Positions 1 to 7,968 of a stretch of DNA of 40,362 nucleotides are shown here, piece after piece. The translations under genes and the position numbers were made by a program. Source of the DNA: an uncultured Acetatifactor sp. (GTDB lineage: Bacteria; Bacillota; Clostridia; Lachnospirales; Lachnospiraceae); assembly GCA_947594835.1 (NCBI GenBank), contig CANQEH010000025.1, forward strand, positions 1 through 40,362, written 5' to 3'. Position 1 is the first letter of the stretch. Every line of letters starts with the position of its first letter. The notes under the pieces are model-generated. The model ran no database searches and was not told the DNA's origin. It worked only from the letters and a program-made list of their open reading frames with translations.

Positions 1-26
1 GGAGGCAGAAATAATTCTCTGTCTCC
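1..26 (-). terminator. Possible terminator stem after the UDP-xylose synthase gene
   Basis: The first 26 bases can fold into a 9-bp stem (GGAGGCAGA against TCTGTCTCC, one G-U pair) with an 8-base loop. It lies about 80 bases downstream of the last polysaccharide gene on the minus strand, where an operon terminator would be expected. Any T-tract would lie outside the window, so this stays tentative. Confidence 0.3.
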
Positions 27-106
27 GATAGAAAATTTACAAAAAAATGTGTCTACTTACTTGACTATGGTTCAGTACCTTCTTTCATTCGACGTGCTTC
101 CCCAGT

Positions 107-1081
107 TCAATGCACTGTTTTCAGTTCAGTGTATCCTCTTTGGTTCAACACGCTTTCAAAATACCGTATGGTGTGCAGCAGCCCGTCCCTCAGCGGGATC
201 GTCGGTTCCCAGCCAAGCTCCCTTTTTGCCAGATCTATGATCGGTCTGCGCTGGGCGGGATCGTCCTGGGGCAGAGGCTTATAGCCAAGCCTGGACCGGG
301 AGCCCGTCAGCTCCAACACCAGCTTTGCCAGTTTCAGCATGGTAAACTCTCCCGGGTTTCCCAAATTCACCGGGCCAGTAAAGCCGTCGCGGCTATCCAT
401 CATGCGGATCAGCCCTTCTACCAGATCGTCCACATAGCAGAAGCTCCTGGTCTGCTGCCCGTCTCCATAGACGGTGATGTCCTCTCCCCGCAGCGCCTGC
501 ACAATGAAGTTGGATACTACCCGCCCATCGTCCGGGCGCATCCGAGGCCCATATGTATTGAAAATACGCACAATTTTGATATCCACGCCGTCCTGTCGGT
601 GATAGTCAAAAAAGAGCGTCTCCGCCATCCTCTTGCCCTCATCGTAGCAGGAGCGGATCCCGTCTGGATTCACGTGCCCCCAGTAGCTTTCCGGCTGGGG
701 ATGAATCTCCGGGTCGCCGTACACTTCACTGGTGCTGGCCTGCAACACCCTGGCTTTACACCTCCTGGCCATGTCGAGAACATTGATGGCGCCCATCACG
801 CCGGTCTTTGCAGTCTTTACCGGGTCAAACTGATAATGCGGCGGGCTTGCGGGGCAGGCCAGGTTGTAGATCTGGTCGCACTCTACATAAATCGGCTCAA
901 TCACATCATGACGGAGAAATTCAAAATCAGGATTCCCCATCAGGCGCCGGATATTCTCCTTCCGTCCGGTGAACAGGTTGTCCAGGCAGATGACCTCATT
1001 GCCCTGGTTTAAGAGTTTTTCGCACAGGTGGGAACCGATGAAACCGGCTCCTCCGGTGACTAGGATTCTTTTGTGTGGCAT
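107..1081 (-). CDS. uxs: UDP-glucuronate decarboxylase (UDP-xylose synthase)
   Basis: 324-aa cytoplasmic short-chain dehydrogenase/epimerase that converts UDP-glucuronate to UDP-xylose using bound NAD. The N-terminal Rossmann motif TGGAGFIG is at residues 9-16. The catalytic Tyr and Lys sit in [11 protein letters not shown], and the family signatures YGPRM and DGRVVSNF are present. These separate it from UDP-glucose 4-epimerases and dTDP-glucose dehydratases. Length is normal for the bacterial enzyme. The start is supported by AAGGAG about 8 bases upstream of ATG. It is the last gene of the polysaccharide cluster, cut off from the rest by the Rpn element, so it may have its own promoter. No UDP-glucose dehydrogenase is in the window, so UDP-glucuronate must come from elsewhere. 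The product suggests xylose in the polymer (inferred). Confidence 0.9.
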   Translation of the reverse strand: MPHKRILVTGGAGFIGSHLCEKLLNQGNEVICLDNLFTGRKENIRRLMGNPDFEFLRHDVIEPIYVECDQIYNLACPASPPHYQFDPVKTAKTGVMGAINVLDMARRCKARVLQASTSEVYGDPEIHPQPESYWGHVNPDGIRSCYDEGKRMAETLFFDYHRQDGVDIKIVRIFNTYGPRMRPDDGRVVSNFIVQALRGEDITVYGDGQQTRSFCYVDDLVEGLIRMMDSRDGFTGPVNLGNPGEFTMLKLAKLVLELTGSRSRLGYKPLPQDDPAQRRPIIDLAKRELGWEPTIPLRDGLLHTIRYFESVLNQRGYTELKTVH

Positions 1082-1110
1082 GATACTGCTCCTTCCATTG
1101 ATTTAGGCAT

Positions 1111-1157
1111 AAAAAAACTCCTGATATAAAGTCAATTCCATACTTTATATCAGGAGT
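1111..1157 (-). terminator. 16-bp perfect hairpin with T7, after the Rpn gene
   Basis: Two 16-base arms (1117-1132 and 1142-1157, ACTCCTGATATAAAGT and its exact reverse complement) flank a 9-base loop. On the minus strand the stem is followed at once by seven Ts (1111-1117), as in an intrinsic terminator for the Rpn gene. The stem is AT-rich, so its strength is uncertain. The same arm sequence recurs at the far side of the Rpn gene (2538-2562), so the hairpin may be one end of a mobile unit used secondarily as a terminator. Confidence 0.6.
1131..1155. repeat. Left terminal inverted repeat of a putative Rpn element
   Basis: Read on the minus strand, this 25-base segment matches 2538-2562 read on the plus strand at 23 of 25 positions, the first 17 perfectly (TCCTGATATAAAGTATG). 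The two copies face each other across the Rpn gene, about 1.4 kb apart, like terminal inverted repeats. This side has an additional adjacent inverted copy (1117-1132). Confidence 0.6.
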
Positions 1158-1218
1158 CTAAAAATCTTCTTTCAAAGGCTTCTACTAATCAACATCAAGG
1201 ATACATCAGCATTTGGGC

Positions 1219-2253
1219 TCACCAATACTTTTCTACGGCGGCAAGCGCTTCCTCCTGGCTCATGCCGCACTGGATGGTCAGTTGCTCTGTCGCCTGTTTC
1301 TTTGTTCCCTTAACAGCTTTTATGGTCTGGATGACTCCGCGGGCCATGCCCATTTCAAGTCCCTCCTTCACTCCAGCTGCATGGCCTTCTGCACGGCTCT
1401 CTTCCCTCTCAGCCCTGCGGTCCGCCTGCTCCGCATAGTAGGACATATATTCCACCCTCAAGCTCGAATCCATTTTTGCCGTCTCCACTGCTTCCACCAG
1501 CCTTTCTGTATACTCATCCACTGCCACTCCCTCCGCCAGATACCTTAAGAAATTCCCAAGCTCAGGGGTGACATCCTCCCTATCCGAATACGGATTTAAA
1601 AAAATCTTCACAGTTCCATCGCCAAGAGCAAGCCCCTCTTCTTCCCTGCAGCGGTTTTCAAAAGTATAGATGTGCCTGCCCCTATGGAAGATATCCTCCA
1701 TGCAGATAAAGATCACATAGCTTCTGTTGAGCAGCCGGTAGTCCTCTCCCCTGCGGAGCAGGTTTGCATCGATCAAGTTCTGATAGTACCGGCTTCTCTG
1801 GGGTAGGTTTATTGCATGAGCCGCCTGCATCTCTACGTTATAGACAGTGGATCTTCCGTCCTTCACATAGATATCCAGCCGTATCCCCTTTGCCTCGCGG
1901 AAAACCTCTATGGTCTTCTCTCCCTCGGGATATTCAATACGCTCGATCTCCACTCCCAGGATGATCTCCAGGAGATGCTTACACAGATCCGCATCCTGCA
2001 TCACTTTAAAAAAGATAAAGCGGTCAGCGAGGGTCAAATTCTCAAGGGATTTCAGGGCTTCCTTTCTCTGCTTATCCTTATTATAGGATGTTTCCGATGT
2101 TTTTACAATGGGGTTTTCTGGCTTTTGTTTCAGTGATGTTTCCAGCTTTTGCTCTAAAGGGTTTTCTGTCTTTTGCTTTAAGAGTTTTTCCAGCTTTTGC
2201 TCCAAGGGATTTTCTGTTTTTTGTCTTAAGGGGTTTTCTGTTTTTTGTCTCAA
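1219..2253 (-). CDS. Rpn-family PD-(D/E)XK nuclease/putative transposase with N-terminal octapeptide repeats
   Basis: 344-aa protein. From about residue 68 (LENLTLADRFIFFKVM) it matches the Rpn/PD-(D/E)XK nuclease transposase family, whose members are DNA endonucleases promoting RecA-independent recombination. The nuclease core shows Asp in RLDIYVKDG and Glu-Met-Gln in VYNVEMQAA. The C-terminus is an Arg/Glu-rich, probably coiled region. Residues 1-56 are seven octapeptide repeats encoded by a 24-bp tandem repeat. The start is a TTG at 2253, chosen because AGAGGAG lies just upstream. The only nearby ATG (2272) opens a different frame that ends at 2081. The gene is flanked by 25-bp inverted repeats and lies between capsule genes to which it has no functional link, so it looks like an insertion. 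The nuclease family is secure; the role of the extension is unknown. Confidence 0.8.
   Translation of the reverse strand: MRQKTENPLRQKTENPLEQKLEKLLKQKTENPLEQKLETSLKQKPENPIVKTSETSYNKDKQRKEALKSLENLTLADRFIFFKVMQDADLCKHLLEIILGVEIERIEYPEGEKTIEVFREAKGIRLDIYVKDGRSTVYNVEMQAAHAINLPQRSRYYQNLIDANLLRRGEDYRLLNRSYVIFICMEDIFHRGRHIYTFENRCREEEGLALGDGTVKIFLNPYSDREDVTPELGNFLRYLAEGVAVDEYTERLVEAVETAKMDSSLRVEYMSYYAEQADRRAEREESRAEGHAAGVKEGLEMGMARGVIQTIKAVKGTKKQATEQLTIQCGMSQEEALAAVEKYW
2086..2253 (-). repeat. Seven 24-bp tandem repeats encoding an octapeptide
   Basis: Seven consecutive units of 24 bases form the start of the Rpn gene. The consensus peptide is L-(R/K/E)-Q-K-x-E-N-P, and the last unit is degenerate. 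Because 24 is a multiple of three, gain or loss of units changes length without shifting frame. The repeat is also open in a second frame, giving a Lys-rich peptide. Confidence 0.85.
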
Positions 2254-2462
2254 GTTTCTCCTCTTTCCGCATGGGAAAAGCCTGACTCCATGATTCAGCC
2301 CTGCTGACGCACAGCGTCACATCAAAGAATCTCCCTACTGTACCTACTCCCACGCTCTGTTGTGCTGTTGTCTGTTCCTTTTATTGGGATATTTAATCTG
2401 AATAATGAGAATATCCATGTGCAAAAAAGATTTCTGGCGGTTGCATTACCGCCGACAACAAC

Positions 2463-2491
2463 ACTATACCAGAATCCGGCAAGGATTACAA
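2463..2491 (-). promoter_or_regulatory. Promoter for the Rpn gene
   Basis: On the minus strand TTGTAA (2491-2486) is separated by 17 bases from TATAGT (2468-2463), which is preceded by TG as an extended -10. It lies inside the inverted repeats and points at the Rpn gene, leaving a leader of about 200 bases. Confidence 0.6.
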
Positions 2492-2537
2492 GGAAAATTT
2501 GATAATCTCAAAAGCACAAAAGCATCTCAAAAGACAT

Positions 2538-2562
2538 TCCTGATATAAAGTATGAAATTGTC
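2538..2562. repeat. Right terminal inverted repeat of the putative Rpn element
   Basis: Plus-strand partner of 1131-1155: 17 identical bases followed by 6 of 8 matches. It marks the likely outer boundary of the Rpn unit. It is a single arm, not the palindrome seen on the left. Confidence 0.6.
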
Positions 2563-2710
2563 AAGGTGCTGCGCTGTGGTTCTTTCTCCACAGCTATATC
2601 TAAACACGCAATACTTACCGCGTGATTAAATCTATTTTCTTAGCAAAATGTTTCCTTTCCCGAAATTCTTTCAACCGCATAAAAACTCTTGATACACGCA
2701 AAGATAGCGA

Positions 2711-2902
2711 TCATTTTCTTCTGACTGGAGATGATAAATCAGACATCTTCCTTGTATTACTGTGGTATGCTATGACAAACATACCCATCAGAAAAGGAGT
2801 CGTGAACGGCTCTACCAGTGTAGCGATGCACCAGCCTAAAAAGCCAATGGCAATGATTTTGCTTTCAATGGTATTACGGTTGTGATAGACCGCCACCCCC
2901 CC
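2711..2902 (-). pseudogene. Out-of-frame 3' end of the O-antigen-ligase-like gene
   Basis: This frame encodes about 63 residues beginning VAVYHNRNTIESK and containing a hydrophobic helix (IIAIGFLGWCIATLVEPF), typical of the C-terminal membrane part of Wzy/WaaL-type proteins. It joins the main reading frame exactly at the G7 tract. One extra G (G8) would fuse the two into a 401-aa protein of normal family length. There is no ribosome binding site for separate translation. Confidence 0.75.
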
Positions 2903-3915
2903 TGAATAACAATCATTATCCACAGCATAAGATTGACCACGCCGCCCTGGTATAATATTTCCAACAGCAGATTGTGACTATGCATTGCCCAATTGAATCC
3001 AACTTTCAGTTGCCGGGCAGTTCCGTCTACAATCCCATGGCCGAACACTGGCGCTTCCAAAATCAATTTATGCATCCTCTCCCACAATTTCATCCGCACC
3101 ATTAGGGAATCCCACTTGCCCAATACGCCGTCTATCAACCATTGAAACAGATTTTGCAATTTCATCACTATAACAAACAGAAAAAAAGCAGGATGCAGCA
3201 GCCAATATGTATAGTAGTTGAAAAAACCTGTATAATTCTTCAACAAAACAAACGCAAGCGTCATGCCAAACAAAGCTAACAGAACCCCACCCGACCACAC
3301 AATAAACGCCGAAGCAAAAATTTCCGCAGTCAAAACAAATGTCCTTAGTTTTTTCCCCGTGCTTTTGTAATATAACCACGCAAACATCAGCGCGGGGATA
3401 TAATACTGCGAATGGTTATTATAAAATCCCAGGAACCAATTACGCCCGCTGACAAAAAGATTTCCGCTTGTCAGGTACATCCCATCTGGATATAACAGTT
3501 CTGTGACAAAATTAATGAAAATCATTACCTCAAAACAAAAAAGCTGTGAAGATAAAAATACCTGTTTGTCATACTCATTGTAATCATAGAAAAGCACGAC
3601 GCTTATAACTGAAAATGCTGAGATTGCACACGCATACATCTCCTGCCTATTTATCAGCGTGACCAAAAGCAGAAAAACCTGCTGGCCAACTAATAGTAGT
3701 ACAATTGGTGATGCCTTGCGTTTTACAAACAATAGCCGCACCACAATAATTGCAAAAGAGACAAGCCTCCATATATTAAAAATTGAGTCTGTTGCCGGAA
3801 TTCGATTCAAGAAAGACGTCTTCATATGCGGCATTGTTAAAAAGACCATCCATAACCACAATGATATCTTTCTCTTTGAAATATATATAATATGCACTTT
3901 TTTCATTCCATACAT
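2836..3915 (-). CDS. O-antigen ligase/polymerase-like membrane protein, frameshifted near the 3' end
   Basis: As sequenced, 359 aa with about nine hydrophobic membrane segments. The stretch HSHNLLLEILYQGG (about 316-329) is the signature of the Wzy_C/O-antigen ligase family, membrane enzymes that polymerise or transfer lipid-linked glycans. The start at 3915 has GGAGGG about 11 bases upstream. Shortly after the signature the frame runs into a G7 tract (2896-2902), continues with a non-family tail (WRSITTVIPLKAKSLPLAF) and stops. The expected hydrophobic C-terminus is intact in the next frame. It is the second polymerase-class protein of the cluster, beside the 448-aa polymerase at 5144-6490, so it might be a ligase or a second polymerase. 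The last capsule gene before the Rpn element. Confidence 0.75.
   Translation of the reverse strand: MYGMKKVHIIYISKRKISLWLWMVFLTMPHMKTSFLNRIPATDSIFNIWRLVSFAIIVVRLLFVKRKASPIVLLLVGQQVFLLLVTLINRQEMYACAISAFSVISVVLFYDYNEYDKQVFLSSQLFCFEVMIFINFVTELLYPDGMYLTSGNLFVSGRNWFLGFYNNHSQYYIPALMFAWLYYKSTGKKLRTFVLTAEIFASAFIVWSGGVLLALFGMTLAFVLLKNYTGFFNYYTYWLLHPAFFLFVIVMKLQNLFQWLIDGVLGKWDSLMVRMKLWERMHKLILEAPVFGHGIVDGTARQLKVGFNWAMHSHNLLLEILYQGGVVNLMLWIMIVIQGGWRSITTVIPLKAKSLPLAF
2896..2902 (-). repeat. G7 homopolymer at a frameshift in the ligase/polymerase gene
   Basis: Seven Cs on the plus strand (G7 in the coding strand). With seven the gene ends early; with eight (or five) it continues into the downstream conserved frame. 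This is a contingency-locus layout or a homopolymer base-call error. Confidence 0.85.
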
Positions 3916-3988
3916 CAGTCCCGTTTCCCTCCACAGAGAAATTGTCCTTTGACGCTTTAGCTGTATTTCCCCTCAATCGTCGATTGCA

Positions 3989-5107
3989 TTACACCATTGT
4001 TTGGGCAGCATTCAGCGCCGCTGCAATCACCTGATCCATATCATAATATTTGTATTCTGCCAGTCTTCCGCCAAAAACAACATTCCCCGCAGCCTCCGCA
4101 AGCTCTTTGTACTTTGCATAAAGCCTTCCATTCCTCTCATCATTCACCGGATAGTACGGTTCATCACCCTGCCGCCATTCGCTGCTGTATTCGCGGCTGA
4201 TTACTGTCCTGGGTAAGTCGTTGCCACGGTCATCCTTGCCGAACTGAAACCATTTGTGCTCAATAATTCTGGTAAAGGGCGTTTCTTTGTCAGTGTAATT
4301 TACAATGGCATTGCCCTGATAATTGGCTGTATCCAGTGTCTCTGTCTCAAACCGCACAAGACGGTATTCCAACGGGCCGAAACAATATTCAAAATAAGCG
4401 TCAATGGGGCCAGTATACACTACCTTCTCCGCCAGTGCGTCCAATTCCTGCTTATGCTTCAGGTAGTCCACACCCAGACGGATTTCCACCCCCTGCAGCA
4501 TATGCTCCACCATTTTTGTATAGCCCTCCACAGGAATACCCTGATAGAGTGCATTAAAATAGTTATTATCATAGGTAAAACGAACTGGCAGCCGCTTGAT
4601 GATAAAAGCGGGTAAATTTTTGCAAGCCCTGCCCCATTGCTTTTCCGTATAGCCCTTCACAAGCTTTTCATAGATGTCTGTACCAACAAGAGAAATCGCC
4701 TGTTCTTCCAGATTCTTTGGCTCTGTAATACCCGCCGCCCGGCGTTGGCACTCAATCCGGGCTGCCGCTTCTTCCGGCGTAATCACTCCCCACATCCGAT
4801 TGAACGTGTACATATTGAAAGGCAGGGAATATACTTCACCTTTGTAGTTTGCGATCGTGCCCAGTTTAAATCCGTTAAAAGACGCAAAACGATTCACATA
4901 ATCCCAGACTCTATGCTCATTCGTATGGAATATATGTGGGCCATACCGATGAACATGGATTCCTTCTATTTGTTCGGAATAAACGTTTCCGGCAATGTGA
5001 TCCCGCCGATCCACGATCAGGCAGTGCTTTCCAGCGGCTGTCATACGTTCCGCAATCACAGCGCCGAACAGGCCAGCGCCGACAATGAGATAATCATAAT
5101 GTTTCAT
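3989..5107 (-). CDS. glf: UDP-galactopyranose mutase
   Basis: 372-aa FAD enzyme that interconverts UDP-galactopyranose and UDP-galactofuranose in the cytoplasm, supplying the furanose donor for glycan synthesis. The N-terminal dinucleotide-binding motif (VGAGLFGAVIAERM), the RRDHIAGNVY segment and YGPHIFHT are hallmarks of the family; length is standard. The start has AGAGGA upstream. It lies just after the Wzy polymerase. Together with galE at 15571 it can make UDP-Galf from UDP-glucose, so galactofuranose in the polymer is likely (inferred). Confidence 0.95.
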   Translation of the reverse strand: MKHYDYLIVGAGLFGAVIAERMTAAGKHCLIVDRRDHIAGNVYSEQIEGIHVHRYGPHIFHTNEHRVWDYVNRFASFNGFKLGTIANYKGEVYSLPFNMYTFNRMWGVITPEEAAARIECQRRAAGITEPKNLEEQAISLVGTDIYEKLVKGYTEKQWGRACKNLPAFIIKRLPVRFTYDNNYFNALYQGIPVEGYTKMVEHMLQGVEIRLGVDYLKHKQELDALAEKVVYTGPIDAYFEYCFGPLEYRLVRFETETLDTANYQGNAIVNYTDKETPFTRIIEHKWFQFGKDDRGNDLPRTVISREYSSEWRQGDEPYYPVNDERNGRLYAKYKELAEAAGNVVFGGRLAEYKYYDMDQVIAAALNAAQTMV

Positions 5108-5143
5108 GTTGCCATCCTCTTTTCAATTTTATGTTGGTTTATA

Positions 5144-6490
5144 TTAGCGGGGAATCAACAATCTATATGTTTTTACTGTTCCTCGGAAAGTAAACCGAAC
5201 TTTTTTCCTAATAAATAGCTCATAAAATATCAAAGTTTCCACAAGAACTTTTACATAATTCATGCTGAATATATTGGTAAAGAAGCGCTCATAAAAAAAG
5301 GACATTACGATTGTGTAATATATTAAGCTAAAATTGAGAATGCTAAAATTGCTTCTTTTTTTCTTTGCATACTCATAATAAACAGAGAGAAGTATAATAG
5401 AAAGGCTATGCATCAATAGCATACCAATCCAGCCAAAATCATAATGGTATAGTCTTAATGAGGTATAAACATTGTTGTAAAAACCTCCCCCTATAGGTCG
5501 GAACTCCAAGTGTCCAATATATGGTTGAATATCAACCAATTTATATCTAATCATAAAACTTATAAGATTATAGAATGTTTCTTTTCCCCAAATATTACTT
5601 GCTATAGGTGGATTTTGGAAATATTCATCCAAGCAAATATATTGTGTCCCTGTATAGTAGGCACAGTAGTCCATTACATTCAAAGTATTATTTTGACCAG
5701 TTCGGCCAACAAAACTTTTTGTGAGGAAAAAAACTCCCATAACTGCTCCCAATAAAAGTGCAATACATAACAAGGATTTAAAACGATATTGTTTGTATTT
5801 ACCTTTTTTTTGAATGCGGACTAAATGGAATAACATAAAACAATTGATTGAATAATTAACTAAGGGTGTTCGGGCTCCATTCAACAGCATTTCAAGAGCG
5901 CATAGGCCAAGTACGAGAAAATTGATCATTTTTTGTCCCAAAGAAAGTATGGGGAAAAAATAAATCAGATTAAATCCAAACAGGAAAAAAATAATTTTTG
6001 TCAAATCTGTCAGTTGAGAAAGCAACCATGGAAAAGCACCATTTTCATCGGTAGAATATGCGTGAACGCTACGGAATCGGTGCATTATTTCAGAAAAAGA
6101 GCCTGATGTACCTCCAATACGCCGAATTTCCTGTAATAACCAACCAATCGTAATAAGTAAAATCCCAGTGATAAAAAAAGACACCATTCCTTTGATGGGA
6201 GAAATAGGTACAGTTTCCGGTGTATGAGGCCGTATTTCAACTTTATTAAAAATGATATGTACAGCTATACCTAAAGCTGTTGTCAACATCATCGCTGACA
6301 CAATAGCGCATATTGTTATCCAATGAAATATATAAAATGCATTCATAGACCACATAAAATATAGACACATAAATACCGTTCCTGCGAAAGTCAATAGTTG
6401 CACAGTTGATGGGGCAAAAATATCTTTGCCAGTAAAACAATAGCTAATACCAAATAGAATAATTAGTATAAACAATAAAAAGTATATCAT
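5144..6490 (-). CDS. wzy: Oligosaccharide repeat unit polymerase (Wzy)
   Basis: 448-aa, very hydrophobic protein with around ten or more predicted membrane helices and a large central outside loop containing Gly-Arg-Thr and a Tyr-rich stretch (GRTGQNN, CAYYTGTQYICLDEYF). This organisation fits the O-antigen/oligosaccharide repeat polymerase family, which links flipped repeat units outside the membrane. The start overlaps the wzx stop by 4 bases (ATGA), implying translational coupling with the flippase. AT-rich relative to the flanks. Polymerase sequences diverge strongly, so the function rests on topology and context. Substrate specificity cannot be read. Confidence 0.8.
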   Translation of the reverse strand: MIYFLLFILIILFGISYCFTGKDIFAPSTVQLLTFAGTVFMCLYFMWSMNAFYIFHWITICAIVSAMMLTTALGIAVHIIFNKVEIRPHTPETVPISPIKGMVSFFITGILLITIGWLLQEIRRIGGTSGSFSEIMHRFRSVHAYSTDENGAFPWLLSQLTDLTKIIFFLFGFNLIYFFPILSLGQKMINFLVLGLCALEMLLNGARTPLVNYSINCFMLFHLVRIQKKGKYKQYRFKSLLCIALLLGAVMGVFFLTKSFVGRTGQNNTLNVMDYCAYYTGTQYICLDEYFQNPPIASNIWGKETFYNLISFMIRYKLVDIQPYIGHLEFRPIGGGFYNNVYTSLRLYHYDFGWIGMLLMHSLSIILLSVYYEYAKKKRSNFSILNFSLIYYTIVMSFFYERFFTNIFSMNYVKVLVETLIFYELFIRKKVRFTFRGTVKTYRLLIPR

Positions 6491-7956
6491 TTATGAAACC
6501 GTTCCTTCCTCACAGCCAGTCTGTACTGAATGACGTTTGCCGCTTCTCTTATATAGGGATTCTTAAGCGACATGAGAATCGTAAAATATATTGCAGAGGA
6601 AAAAATAATTATCAAAATTATTCTGATAACATAATATAAGTTCCATCCACTCATCAAAACAACAATCAATGGAATCGGTAGGGCTGCGATGCAATATTGC
6701 CAAATTGTTTTAAAAATTTCTTTAATATCAAAATACCTTTGAACATTAATCATACAGACAATAGCAACTGCTGTCTCCGCCATAACTGTTCCCATTGCCG
6801 CACCATTTTGAGCGTATCGTGGAATAAGGATACTGTTAAGAATTAAATTTGTTGCAGCACCAATGCAAGTTGATATCAAAATCAGGTTTTCCTTTCCCAT
6901 CGGAATAAATGTTTGCTGATTGGTCATCGCACTGAATGGAATCAGAACTACGATTGGAATCATAATTCTCATGGCACAACTCGCCGTAACGAATTTATTT
7001 CCACTAAATAAAAGGATAATATCATCACTCAGCATGAATAACCCCACTGCTGCTGGAATGGACAACATGAAAATGTAATTGTAAGCGTTTTTTACAAGTT
7101 GAGCTGTTTTTCTCATCTCACCCCGGCCAATGTAAAAAGAAAGTCGCGGCATCAATACCATACCAATAGATAGAATCAAAGTGTTGACCATCTTTTCCAC
7201 TTTAATAGCTGCAGTGTATAAACCGACCGCTGCATCGCCTTTTAAGAATCCCAACATAGTAGAATCCAGAACTGTATACAATTCAATGGATACCGCCATT
7301 GCAAAAAGCCGAAGCAACGGTTTCAAATGTTTTCCGATTTCATAAGAAATATTTCGATTTAGACAAATGTATTGTCTGGCATTAATAAAGTTCAGCATAT
7401 AGGAACCAGAAGATGCCATAACTGTAATGATGGCATATGGAATCACATCACTTTCATCCCGCACAAAAATAAACATAGCACTCAATGCGACAATCTGAAA
7501 CAAAGCAGAGCGCGCCGCGATATAACGGTATTCCTCCAAGCCCTGATATAGCCACTCCATTCCCATGCCCTGCAATACAATTGTTGCACTGCTGATTAAA
7601 AGCAGAGATTTATATTCATTTAATTGCGGAATGGAAAACACCACAATTGCCAGTAACCCATAAGCAAGCAACGTCGTACATCCATTTATCACTAGCATCT
7701 CAACGCAAAATTTTTCTAATTTTGCTCGGTCATCACGTAATTTTGCCGCCTCGCGGGTGCCGTAATAGTTCATACCCAGCATTGCAATCATCGTAAAATA
7801 TGTGATGACAGATTTTGCAAAACTCACCTTCCCAACTCCGTTTACTCCCAAAATTCGAGCAGACCAGGTAAAGGTAATAAGTGGAAATAGAAGACCATTC
7901 AGTGTTTTGATAAAATTAAATATGAAATTTCTATACAGGGATTTTTCTTTTTCCAT
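6487..7956 (-). CDS. wzx: Polysaccharide flippase (Wzx)
   Basis: 489-aa membrane protein of the MATE/MVF-like polysaccharide exporter family, predicted to flip undecaprenyl-diphosphate-linked repeat units across the membrane. The N-terminus (NFIKTLNGLLFPLITFTWSA followed by RILG) is typical of Wzx/RfbX, and about 12-14 hydrophobic segments are spread along the length. The start has AAGGA close upstream. It lies 12 bases after the GT2 gene and overlaps wzy by 4 bases. Its presence identifies the locus as Wzx/Wzy-dependent rather than ABC-transporter dependent. Confidence 0.9.
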   Translation of the reverse strand: MEKEKSLYRNFIFNFIKTLNGLLFPLITFTWSARILGVNGVGKVSFAKSVITYFTMIAMLGMNYYGTREAAKLRDDRAKLEKFCVEMLVINGCTTLLAYGLLAIVVFSIPQLNEYKSLLLISSATIVLQGMGMEWLYQGLEEYRYIAARSALFQIVALSAMFIFVRDESDVIPYAIITVMASSGSYMLNFINARQYICLNRNISYEIGKHLKPLLRLFAMAVSIELYTVLDSTMLGFLKGDAAVGLYTAAIKVEKMVNTLILSIGMVLMPRLSFYIGRGEMRKTAQLVKNAYNYIFMLSIPAAVGLFMLSDDIILLFSGNKFVTASCAMRIMIPIVVLIPFSAMTNQQTFIPMGKENLILISTCIGAATNLILNSILIPRYAQNGAAMGTVMAETAVAIVCMINVQRYFDIKEIFKTIWQYCIAALPIPLIVVLMSGWNLYYVIRIILIIIFSSAIYFTILMSLKNPYIREAANVIQYRLAVRKERFHK

Positions 7957-7968
7957 ATTCCTTAATTC

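Larger units (their letters stand above)
2254..2710. other. Intergenic stretch upstream of the Rpn gene
   Basis: About 457 bases without a convincing gene. It holds a minus-strand promoter (2463-2491), a small hairpin GGCGGT/ACCGCC (2436-2453) followed on the minus strand by a T6 run, the right inverted repeat of the Rpn element (2538-2562), and a second hairpin GCTGTGG/CCACAGC (about 2573-2594). The rest shows nothing recognisable. Confidence 0.6.

Noticed and set aside
110..1012. 300-codon plus-strand frame opposite the UDP-xylose synthase gene
   Set aside because: Antisense shadow of a well-supported enzyme; composition and lack of motifs argue against a gene.
2086..2253. CRISPR array
   Set aside because: The 24-base units are adjacent with no unique spacers and form a coding repeat; no cas genes are present in the window.
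2081..2353. Separate Lys-rich 90-aa protein in the second frame of the 24-bp repeat
   Set aside because: Its openness follows from the repeat itself, it lacks a ribosome binding site, and it stops just before the nuclease domain.
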